This document shows positions 40,863-48,451 of a stretch of 64,000 bases of DNA, in pieces (position 1 is the first letter of the stretch; the number at the start of each line of letters is the position of its first letter). The DNA lies in the NCBI RefSeq assembly GCF_000420705.1, contig NZ_ATVL01000007.1:1-64000 (forward strand), in the 5' to 3' direction. The notes beneath the pieces were generated by a model. That model ran no database searches, was not told where the DNA came from, and saw only the letters and a program-made list of their open reading frames with translations. The DNA comes from Hymenobacter norwichensis DSM 15439 (GTDB lineage: Bacteria > Bacteroidota > Bacteroidia > Cytophagales > Hymenobacteraceae). The translations under genes were made by a program, and so were the position numbers.

Positions 40863-43061
40863 ATGCTAGAAACCCACTTCCTCAAGCGCTTCACCACAAC
40901 AGCTGCCGCCGTGCTGGCACTGCTCACGGTCAATACCGTTCAGGCCCAGCAAGCCTCCAAGGCCACCTGGATTTGGTACCCCGGCGACTATGAAATCTGG
41001 CTGAGCAACCAGATGCAGAACCGCCGTACCGAGCGGGGCACGTTCTTTCCGCCGTTCTGGCGGCTGGATAGCCACTATCCGCTCATCGATTTTCACCAGG
41101 ATTTCGAGTTGAAAGCGGCCGAGGAAGTGGAGTTGCGCGCCGAGGGCCAGTACAACGTGAAGCTCGACGGCAAGCTGCTGTCGGGCTCGCCTACACGCCT
41201 AACGGTGCCAGCGGGCAAGCACCGGCTCAACATCAAAGTCTACAACCAGGCCAACGTACCGACGGTGTTCGTGCGCGGCAAAACCATCGGGACGGATGGG
41301 AGCTGGCTGGTGACTTACGAGGATAAAGAGTGGATTGACGCCTCGGGTAAGGTGTCGGACCAGTCGGGCACGACGTGGCTGACGGCTGGTAGCTGGAACT
41401 TCAATGAGGCGCAGGCGCTGCCTTCCACCTTCAAGCTCAAGACCGAGCCCCAACGCGCGGCCAGCGTCACGCGTACTGCGGGCGGCGGCATGTTAGTGGA
41501 TTTCGGGCGCGAAACCTTCGGGTACGTGCGGCTGCACGGGCTGAAAGGCAAGGGGCAAACCACGTTGTACTTCGGCGAATCCAAGGAAGAGGCGCTGAGC
41601 ACCGAGGGCTGCGAAACGCTGGAGCGCCTGGACGTGAACCAGCCGCAGAAAGGGGAGAAGCTGACTTCGCTGTCGAAGGCGTTTCGGTTCGTGAACATCC
41701 AGCCCGAGGCCGGCGTGACCCTGGATTCGGTGTCGATGCTGTACGAGTACGCGCCGGTGGTGGAACGGGGCCGGTTTCGGTGCTCCGACGACCAGCTGAA
41801 CAAGATTTGGGACGTGGCGGCTTATACTATGCAGTTGACGACACGGGAGTTTTTCATCGACGGTATTAAGCGCGACCGGTGGGTATGGTCGGGCGACGCT
41901 TACCAGAGCTACCTGATGAACTACTACCTGTACTTCGACACGCCGGCGGTGAACCGGACCACCTTCGCGCTGCGTGGCAAAGACCCCGTGACCAGCCACG
42001 TCAACACCATCATGGACTACACGTTTTACTGGTTTATCGGCATCTACGACGCCTACCAGTACACCGGCGACAAAACCGTAGTGACCCAGCTTTACCCGCG
42101 CATGCAAAGCCTGATGGACTACTGCCTCTCGCGCCGCAACAAAGACGGCCTGATGGAAGGCTTGGCCGGCGACTGGGTGTTTATCGACTGGGCCGACGGG
42201 CTAAGTAAGAAAGGCGAAGTGAGCTTCGAGCAGCTGTTGTTGTGCCGCAGCCTGGAAAGCATGGCCTTGTGCGCCAACCTCGTGAACGACCAAGCCGGCG
42301 CCCAGAAATACCAGCAGCTCGCCACCGACCTCAAAGCCAAAATCTTCGCTACCTACTGGAATCAGAGCAAAGGCGCGCTAGTGCACAGCCGCGTGAACGG
42401 CCAGCCCACCGACAACGTGACGCGCTACGCCAATATGTTCGCCATCTTCTTCGACTACCTCAACAACGAGCAGGAGCAGCAGGTGAAGAAATCGGTGCTG
42501 CTGAACCCCCAGGTGGCCAAAATTACCACGCCCTACATGCGTTTCTATGAGTTGGAAGCTCTCTGCGCGCTAGGTGAGCAGCCGTACGTGCTCAAGGAAA
42601 TGAAGAGCTACTGGGGCGGCATGCTCAACGAAGGCGCCACGTCGTTCTGGGAAGAATACGACCCGGCTAAGAAGGGCACCGAACACCTGAGCATGTACGG
42701 CCGGCCTTTCGGCAAGAGCCTCTGCCACGCCTGGGGCGCCAGCCCGATTTACTTGCTGGGCAAGTATTACCTCGGCGTGAAGCCCCTGTCGGCCGGCTAT
42801 GCCACCTACGAAGTGGTGCCCAACCTCGGCGGCCTGCAATGGATGGAAGGCGCCGTACCAACGCCGCAGGGCGATATTTCGGTGCGCGCCACGCCTAAGC
42901 AGCTGAAAGTAAAGGGCGCCGTTGGCACTGGCACGCTACGTTTCGCTAGCAAGACCAAACCCAGCTGCAAAGGCGCGAAAATCCAGGTGAAAGGCAACAA
43001 CCAGTATGAGTTGCAGCTGGAAAAAGGCCGCGAGTACGTGGTGACTTATCAGGCCGTGTAA
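40863..43061 (+). CDS. GH78 alpha-L-rhamnosidase (short form)
   Basis: 732 residues from ATG 40863; the upstream 31 in-frame codons are repeat A9 sequence and were removed. Signal peptide (AAAVLALLTVNTVQA). A beta-domain N-terminus (VELRAEGQYNVKLDGKLLSG, MLVDFGRETFGYVRLHG) precedes the (alpha/alpha)6 domain with FIDGIKRDRWVWSGDAYQS (about 331-349), a GH78 signature with acidic residues. No Fn3-like domain, unlike the larger GH78 at 32,940. It should remove rhamnose. The stop codon overlaps the rhamnose-mutarotase start (TAATG), so the two are coupled. Confidence 0.92.
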   Translation: MLETHFLKRFTTTAAAVLALLTVNTVQAQQASKATWIWYPGDYEIWLSNQMQNRRTERGTFFPPFWRLDSHYPLIDFHQDFELKAAEEVELRAEGQYNVKLDGKLLSGSPTRLTVPAGKHRLNIKVYNQANVPTVFVRGKTIGTDGSWLVTYEDKEWIDASGKVSDQSGTTWLTAGSWNFNEAQALPSTFKLKTEPQRAASVTRTAGGGMLVDFGRETFGYVRLHGLKGKGQTTLYFGESKEEALSTEGCETLERLDVNQPQKGEKLTSLSKAFRFVNIQPEAGVTLDSVSMLYEYAPVVERGRFRCSDDQLNKIWDVAAYTMQLTTREFFIDGIKRDRWVWSGDAYQSYLMNYYLYFDTPAVNRTTFALRGKDPVTSHVNTIMDYTFYWFIGIYDAYQYTGDKTVVTQLYPRMQSLMDYCLSRRNKDGLMEGLAGDWVFIDWADGLSKKGEVSFEQLLLCRSLESMALCANLVNDQAGAQKYQQLATDLKAKIFATYWNQSKGALVHSRVNGQPTDNVTRYANMFAIFFDYLNNEQEQQVKKSVLLNPQVAKITTPYMRFYELEALCALGEQPYVLKEMKSYWGGMLNEGATSFWEEYDPAKKGTEHLSMYGRPFGKSLCHAWGASPIYLLGKYYLGVKPLSAGYATYEVVPNLGGLQWMEGAVPTPQGDISVRATPKQLKVKGAVGTGTLRFASKTKPSCKGAKIQVKGNNQYELQLEKGREYVVTYQAV

Positions 43062-43786
43062 TGAAGGCGCTACCTCGTGCATCCACTCGTTTGCTGGTGA
43101 CCCTGCTGCTGGTGCTGTTTCACGGACTAAGCGCTCAGGGACAGGCGGGTGAAAAAGCGTCGATAGTGGAGATTATCGGTGCTGGTAAAGCGCCGCTGGC
43201 AGCGGAAAACTTGGTGGCGCTGTGCCGCAAGTATCAGGTGCCGGCCACTGGGGTGTACCGCTGGCAAAACCATCTGGTGGCTTACGGTAAGTCAAAGAAT
43301 ATTCAAGCGCTGCACAAGAACCTCGCGGCTATTTACGCGGGCAGTACCGTCAAGCTCTACGACGCGCCATTCTACCAATTCGACCGGCAGCGATGCCCCG
43401 ATAAAACCACGGCCAAGCAGTGGGACAACATCCTGCTGACCTGCAACCTAGTGGACGACAAAACCAAGCAGCAGGAGTACATGCAGTATCACGCCACCCA
43501 GTTCGAGCAGTGGCCGGAAGTAGCCACCGGCTTCTGCAATGCTAGCTTTCAGCAGCTCCTAGTATTCCGCCAGGGCCGGCAGCTGATGCTGGTTATCAGC
43601 ATCCCGAAAGGCGCTAGCCTAGACGAGCTGAACCCGCGCACGACCCTGCACAACCCGCGCGTAGACGACTGGAACGCGCTGATGAAGCAGTACCAAACCG
43701 GCCTGCCCGGCACCAAGCCCGGCGAGGCCTGGGTGTTCCTGAAGCCCATTGCGCCAGTGAAGCAGCTGGTGCCCATCAAAAAGTAA
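43061..43786 (+). CDS. Exported L-rhamnose mutarotase-family protein
   Basis: 241 residues; its ATG overlaps the GH78 stop by one base. It has a signal peptide (LLVTLLLVLFHGLSAQG). Residues of about 130-220 are a RhaM/L-rhamnose mutarotase domain: EYMQYHATQFEQWPEVATGF with the His, then LMLVISIPKGASLDELN and NPRVDDWNALM. Residues of about 30-110 may be a diverged second ferredoxin-like copy. RhaM interconverts the anomers of L-rhamnose. The coupling to a rhamnosidase fits, since retaining or inverting hydrolysis yields one anomer. Export from the cytoplasm is unusual for the family. Confidence 0.82.
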   Translation: MKALPRASTRLLVTLLLVLFHGLSAQGQAGEKASIVEIIGAGKAPLAAENLVALCRKYQVPATGVYRWQNHLVAYGKSKNIQALHKNLAAIYAGSTVKLYDAPFYQFDRQRCPDKTTAKQWDNILLTCNLVDDKTKQQEYMQYHATQFEQWPEVATGFCNASFQQLLVFRQGRQLMLVISIPKGASLDELNPRTTLHNPRVDDWNALMKQYQTGLPGTKPGEAWVFLKPIAPVKQLVPIKK

Positions 43787-43800
43787 ATAGACAAAAAAGA

Positions 43801-43896
43801 CCGTCATGCAGAGCGTAGCGAAGCATCTCGCGTGCTGACGTTGCAGTGGTAATTATACATCAGCACGCGAGATGCTTCGCTGCGCTCTGCATGACG
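43801..43896. repeat. Family A palindromic repeat (A10)
   Basis: Arms CCGTCATGCAGAGCGTAGCG and CGCTGCGCTCTGCATGACG, near-perfect, with loop TTGCAGTGGTAATTATACA. Confidence 0.92.
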
Positions 43897-43930
43897 ATTC
43901 ATCAACAATAAACCAAGTAAAGCACCCCTT

Positions 43931-44995
43931 ATGTTGAACCTAGGAATATTGGGCCTGGGCGAAGGCCGTAGCACCATGTCGGCCGCGCTGAATAGCTCCA
44001 ACTGGACGCTCAAAACGATTTGCGACCGAAACGAGGAATTGTGCCGCCAGCGGGTCGATGAGTTTCAGTTTATGGGGCAGGTCACGGCGCAGTACCAGCA
44101 CATGCTCGACGACCCGGAAATCGATGCCATTGCCATCTACACGCCCGACCACCTGCACGCCGAGCATGTGGCGCAGGCGTTGCGCGCCGGTAAGCACGTG
44201 GTCTGCACCAAGCCGTTTATTGACGACCTGTCCAAAGCCAACGAGCTGTTGGCGCTGGCCGAGCAATCGGGCAAAAAGGTGTTTGTGGGCCAAAGCTCCC
44301 GGTTTTTCGAGCCGATGAAGCGCCAGCGCGCCGACTACGAAGCCGGCCTGATTGGGGAGCTAATCAGCATCGAGAGCTACTACCACGCCGACCACCGCTG
44401 GTTTCTGGCCAAAGGCTGGTCGTTGCAGGATAGCTTCAAGTGGCTCTACGGCGGCCTCAGCCACCCCGTGGATTTCGTTCGGTGGTACCTGCCCAACATA
44501 GAGGAAGTAATGGGCTACGGCGTGCTTAGCTCCAACGGGCGCGAAGGCGGCCTCAAGAACCCCGACACCATGCACTTCATCTTCAAGGCCACCGACGGCC
44601 GCGTGGCTCGCGTGAGCGGCTGCTACACCGGCCCCGTGCAGCCCGTGCAGCGCGACTCGGAAATGAGCTGCATCCTGCGCGGCACCGAGGGCGCCAGCCA
44701 AGGCGACTACATGGACCTGCGCTACGCTATTACGGATAAAACAGGGGAGGAGCGCCTCATCACCTGGGAGCACAAGCTCAAGCACTACTTCCGTTTCGAG
44801 GGCAAGAGCCACCACGCCGGCGAGTACCAAAACTACCTCGACTACTTCGCCGATTCCATCAACCAGAACTTCACCGCCTACCCCGACATCCACGAAGGCA
44901 TCGGCACCATCGCCCTGCTCCAAGCCATGGACCGGTCATTGCAAACCGGCCAGCCAGTGAAAGTGCAGGATATTCTAAAGGAAAACGGGCTGTAA
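43931..44995 (+). CDS. Gfo/Idh/MocA-family oxidoreductase
   Basis: 354 residues, no signal peptide (cytoplasmic). N-terminal Rossmann fold with GILGLGEGRSTMSAAL, DAIAIYTPDHLHAEH and VVCTKPFIDD (the usual EKP is TKP), then the C-terminal alpha/beta domain with KWLYGGLSHPVDFVRWYLP. Members oxidise or rearrange sugars and inositols with NAD(P). It probably acts on a monosaccharide imported by the symporter downstream. Repeat A10 lies before it and the GIY-YIG element after it. Confidence 0.88.
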   Translation: MLNLGILGLGEGRSTMSAALNSSNWTLKTICDRNEELCRQRVDEFQFMGQVTAQYQHMLDDPEIDAIAIYTPDHLHAEHVAQALRAGKHVVCTKPFIDDLSKANELLALAEQSGKKVFVGQSSRFFEPMKRQRADYEAGLIGELISIESYYHADHRWFLAKGWSLQDSFKWLYGGLSHPVDFVRWYLPNIEEVMGYGVLSSNGREGGLKNPDTMHFIFKATDGRVARVSGCYTGPVQPVQRDSEMSCILRGTEGASQGDYMDLRYAITDKTGEERLITWEHKLKHYFRFEGKSHHAGEYQNYLDYFADSINQNFTAYPDIHEGIGTIALLQAMDRSLQTGQPVKVQDILKENGL

Positions 44996-45030
44996 GATTA
45001 TATAGAAAGACACAAGAAAGCCCTAAAAGG

Positions 45031-45446
45031 CCGTCATGCAGAGCGCAGCGAAGCATCTCGCGTGCTGACTCCTGCAAACTACTTGCGCTTCCATGAGCTA
45101 CTGCGTCTACCTGCTGACAAACCCTGCGCGCACCGTCTTATACACCGGCGTTACAAATGACTTGGAGCGCCGACTGTATGAGCACTCCCAGGGGCTAGGA
45201 AACGCAGGTAAGTTCACTGGTCGATACCAGTGCAATCTGCTGGTGTATTTTGAGCTATGTCCTGATGCTCAGCAAGCTATTGTCCGCGGGAAGGAAATAA
45301 AAGGCTGGAGCCGATCCAAGAAGGAAGCCTTGGTTACAACGCTTAATCCAGATTGGAAACCTATCGATTTGTGCACTTGGAGTGGGTGAGATTACTGCTC
45401 TAGCGTCAGCAGGCGAGATGCTTCGGCGGCGCCTCTGTATGACGTT
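45031..45446 (+). mobile_element. GIY-YIG nuclease gene between family A arms (A11)
   Basis: Left arm 45031-45070 (CCGTCATGCAGAGCGCAGCG onward) and right arm 45403-45446 (GTCAGCAGGCGAGATGCTTC onward to GACGTT) are inverted and clearly family A, but differ at several positions. In every other family A copy the space between arms is about 20-35 bp; here it is about 330 bp and contains one GIY-YIG gene. Confidence 0.72.
45093..45389 (+). CDS. Single-domain GIY-YIG nuclease
   Basis: 98 residues. CVYLLTNPARTVLYTGVTND is the GIY-YIG core (VYLLTN...LYTG), followed by the conserved Arg and Tyr/His of LERRLYEH, then VRGKEIKGWSRSKKEALV and NPDWKPI, as in the small YhbQ-like GIY-YIG proteins widespread in Bacteroidota. 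No extra DNA-binding domain. It lies in the loop of a family A repeat and has no link to sugar metabolism. A nickase or endonuclease role in spreading or repairing repeats is an inference. Confidence 0.9.
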   Translation: MSYCVYLLTNPARTVLYTGVTNDLERRLYEHSQGLGNAGKFTGRYQCNLLVYFELCPDAQQAIVRGKEIKGWSRSKKEALVTTLNPDWKPIDLCTWSG

Positions 45447-45507
45447 CTGATTTTCTGTTTAGCTACCTGTCCCTAATCCTACTCCAAAATCCCACTTTCC
45501 CTACCAC

Positions 45508-47097
45508 ATGGGCAATAATCTACTTGGCCGGCTTACCATTTGGGACTACGCTATTGTGGCGGCGTACCTCGTTATCCTGTTTGCCATCGGCTACCGGGCC
45601 AGCTTCTCGAAGAGAGAGAAAACCGAGGAATCGTTGTTTCTGGCGAACAAGTCGTTGGGGTGGGCCAGCATTGGGTTCAACATGTGGGGCACGAATGTGG
45701 GGCCATCGATGCTGCTGGCCTTTGCCAGCATTGGGTACAGCACGGGCATTGTGGCGGTGAATTTCGAGTGGTACGCCTTTGTATTCCTGTTTCTGCTGGC
45801 GGTGGTGTTTGCGCCGCGTTACTTGGCCGCCAACGTCAGCACGATGCCCGGCTTCATGGGCCGGCAGTTCGGCGACTCCACCCAGAATATCCTGGCCTGG
45901 TACGCCCTGATTAAGATTCTGATTTCGTGGCTGTCGTTGGGCTTGTTCTCGGGTGGGGTACTGGTGCGCCAGATTTTGGGCATTCCGATGTGGCAGTCGG
46001 TGATTGTGCTGGTGCTATTTGCGGGTTTCTTCACGTTTGCCGGCGGCCTGAAAGCCATTGCCAAGGTGAACGTGTTTCAGATGCTGCTGCTCATCGGGGT
46101 TTCGCTCACGCTGACGGTGATTGGGGTGAACAAAGTAGGCGGTCTGAGCAAGCTCTGGAACAGCGTACCAAGTCATTATTGGAACCTTGTGCAGCCTGCT
46201 TCCGACCCCAAGTATCCGTGGTACGCCATCCTACTGGGTTATCCGGTGTCAGCGGTGGCGTTTTTCTGCACCGACCAAGCCATGGTGCAGTCGGTGCTGG
46301 GGGCCAAGAGTTTGGAGCAGGGGCAACTGGGCGTGAACTTCATCGGCTGGCTGAAAATCCTGTCGTTGCCGCTGTTCATTCTCACTGGCATCCTGTGCTA
46401 CATCCTGTTCCCCAACCTCGCCAGCCCCGACCAAGCCTACATGACGATGGTGACCACCCTGTTTCCGGCCGGCATGAAGGGCTTGGTTATCGTGGTGCTG
46501 ATTGCAGTGCTGGTGGGCACCATCAGCTCGTCATTGAACGCGCTGAGCACCGTGTTTGCCATGGACGTGTACGCCCGCAATATCAACCCCCAGGCCACCG
46601 AAAAGGACGTAGTGCGCGTTGGCCGCCTGACGGTGCTGGTGGGTTGCGCCTTCGCCGTGCTCGTGGCCCTGGCCATCGACTCAGTGAAGGGCCTCAACCT
46701 GTTCGACGTATTTCAGGCGGTGCTCGGGTTCATTGCGCCGCCGCTGGCCGTGGTGTTCCTGCTGACGGTGTTCTGGCGGCGTACCACCCAGCGGGCCGTA
46801 AACGGCATTCTGTCGGTAGGTTCGGCGTTTAGCTTAGGCGTGGGCGTGGTGTATTTGTGGGTGCTGCCGCCCAGCCAGTATAGCTTCTGGCCGCACTATC
46901 TGGTGCTGTCGTTCCTCATCTTCGCCGCGCTGTTCGTGGCCGCCGTGCTAGTCTCCCTCACCGACCCCGCCGGCCAGGCCGCCCGCCAAGCCGTGGACTA
47001 CGGCGTACTGGCCAAACCCACGCCGCGGGTGCGCCTGCTGTGGGCCGCGCTGGCCGTCGTGATGGTGGGGCTGTACATCGTATTCAACGGGCACTAG
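45508..47097 (+). CDS. Sodium:solute symporter (SSS family)
   Basis: 529 residues with many hydrophobic segments beginning IWDYAIVAAYLVILFAIGYRA; NKSLGWASIGFNMWGTNVGPSMLLAFAS and VLIAVLVGTISSSLNALSTVFAMD are SSS signatures close to the SGLT-like sugar branch. It differs clearly from the symporter at 10,955. Probable inner-membrane uptake of a monosaccharide for the adjacent Gfo/Idh/MocA enzyme. Last gene of the + arm; followed by a hairpin and the convergent minus-strand operon. Confidence 0.92.
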   Translation: MGNNLLGRLTIWDYAIVAAYLVILFAIGYRASFSKREKTEESLFLANKSLGWASIGFNMWGTNVGPSMLLAFASIGYSTGIVAVNFEWYAFVFLFLLAVVFAPRYLAANVSTMPGFMGRQFGDSTQNILAWYALIKILISWLSLGLFSGGVLVRQILGIPMWQSVIVLVLFAGFFTFAGGLKAIAKVNVFQMLLLIGVSLTLTVIGVNKVGGLSKLWNSVPSHYWNLVQPASDPKYPWYAILLGYPVSAVAFFCTDQAMVQSVLGAKSLEQGQLGVNFIGWLKILSLPLFILTGILCYILFPNLASPDQAYMTMVTTLFPAGMKGLVIVVLIAVLVGTISSSLNALSTVFAMDVYARNINPQATEKDVVRVGRLTVLVGCAFAVLVALAIDSVKGLNLFDVFQAVLGFIAPPLAVVFLLTVFWRRTTQRAVNGILSVGSAFSLGVGVVYLWVLPPSQYSFWPHYLVLSFLIFAALFVAAVLVSLTDPAGQAARQAVDYGVLAKPTPRVRLLWAALAVVMVGLYIVFNGH

Positions 47098-47141
47098 ATT
47101 GCCGAAGTGGACCCAATGGCGCCGCAACGTTCCTTGGAAAC

Positions 47142-47183
47142 TGACAATCCCAGCCACCTCGTGCAAGGTGGCTGGGATTGTCA
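47142..47183. terminator. Perfect 18-bp stem hairpin between convergent operons
   Basis: TGACAATCCCAGCCACCT and AGGTGGCTGGGATTGTCA enclose a 6-nt loop. It lies between the symporter (+) stop at 47097 and the reductase (-) stop at 47220. It lacks a T-run, so it may be a Rho-independent-like or RNA-protecting stem rather than a classical terminator. Confidence 0.65.
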
Positions 47184-47219
47184 CTGGAAAAGCAGACAGG
47201 AAAATACTGCCGGAAGCGG

Positions 47220-48326
47220 TTATACCAACGTGCTCAGGGCCTCGCGGCTGTAGCCCTTCATTTCGTCGGAGCGGCCCTGCTGGATTTTCTCCACCCAGTT
47301 CGGGTCCACAATCAACTGGCGGCCCACGGCTACGAGGTCAAACTCGTTGCGGTCGAGGCGGCGCAGCAGTTCATCAAGGGAGCGTGGCTCGGAGGCTTCA
47401 CCCGCGAAGCCAGCCAGGAATTCGCCCGACAATCCCACCGAGCCCACGGTAATGGTGGTTTTGCCGGTAAGCTTTTTCACCCAGCCCGCGAAGTTCAAAT
47501 CCGAGCCTTCGTTCTCGAATTCGGGCTCCCAGAAACGGCGCTGCGAGCAGTGGAAAATATCCACGCCGGCATCGGCCAGGGGCCGGAGCCACGCCTCCAT
47601 TTCCTGCGGCGAGTGGGCCAGTTTTGCGTCGTAATCCTGCTGTTTCCACTGCGAGAGGCGTAGGCTGATGACGAAGTCTTCGCCCACTTGGCGGCGCACT
47701 TCCTGTACCAGTTCCACGGCAATGCGGCTGCGGGCGGTTAGCTCGTCGCCGCCGTAGCTGTCGGTGCGCTGGTTGAGGCCGGCCCAGAAAAACTGGTCGA
47801 TCAGGTAGCCGTGGGCGCCGTGCAGTTCCAGGCAGTCGAAGCCCAGGCGCTTGGTATCGGCAGCCGCCTGCCCGAAAGCAGCAATGGTGTCGGTGATGTC
47901 GTTTTCAGTCATGGCCTTGCCGGTAGCTTGGCCCGGCTTGAGCAGGCCCGACGGCCCCTCGAAAGCTTCCGACGGTTTCCAGCCGGAACCATGCTCGCTC
48001 ATCACGCCCATATGCCAGAGCTGCGGGCCCATTTTGCCGCCGCCGGCGTGTACTTCCTTGATAACGTGCTGCCAGCCGGCCAGGGCCTGCTCGCCGTAGA
48101 AATGCGGAATGTTGGGGTCGTTGGACGAGGCCGGGCGCTCTACCACCGTGCCTTCCGACAGAATCAGGCCCACTTGGCCCTCGGCGCGGCGGCGGTAATA
48201 GGCGGCTACGTCGGGGCCGGGCACGCCGTTGGGAGAGAAGGAGCGCGTCATGGGAGCCATGACGATGCGGTTTTTCAATTGCAAGGACTTCAGCGCGAAT
48301 GGCGCGAACAAGGCGTTGGTTGACAT
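47220..48326 (-). CDS. NADH:flavin oxidoreductase (old yellow enzyme family)
   Basis: 368 residues from ATG 48326 (a 7-codon extension was not used). FMN-binding TIM barrel: LQLKNRIVMAPMTRSFSPNG, QLWHMGV, DCLELHGAHGYLIDQFFW, RTDSYGG, and VGRQLIVDPNWV at the end. It reduces activated alkenes with NAD(P)H. The link with pectin breakdown is not obvious. It is the last gene of the minus-strand run, 125 bp after the DUF5703 gene, and could be independently transcribed. Confidence 0.92.
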   Translation of the reverse strand: MSTNALFAPFALKSLQLKNRIVMAPMTRSFSPNGVPGPDVAAYYRRRAEGQVGLILSEGTVVERPASSNDPNIPHFYGEQALAGWQHVIKEVHAGGGKMGPQLWHMGVMSEHGSGWKPSEAFEGPSGLLKPGQATGKAMTENDITDTIAAFGQAAADTKRLGFDCLELHGAHGYLIDQFFWAGLNQRTDSYGGDELTARSRIAVELVQEVRRQVGEDFVISLRLSQWKQQDYDAKLAHSPQEMEAWLRPLADAGVDIFHCSQRRFWEPEFENEGSDLNFAGWVKKLTGKTTITVGSVGLSGEFLAGFAGEASEPRSLDELLRRLDRNEFDLVAVGRQLIVDPNWVEKIQQGRSDEMKGYSREALSTLV

Positions 48327-48451
48327 ATACTCGGTTTGTTGAAACAAGAACCGCTACAACCAATAAGCCTACCCATTTGATTTGCCAAACCCAGAGTATT
48401 GCCTGCAAAGCCGCGACTTGCTGCCAGCACTCAGAGCGTACTCGTTCCGTA

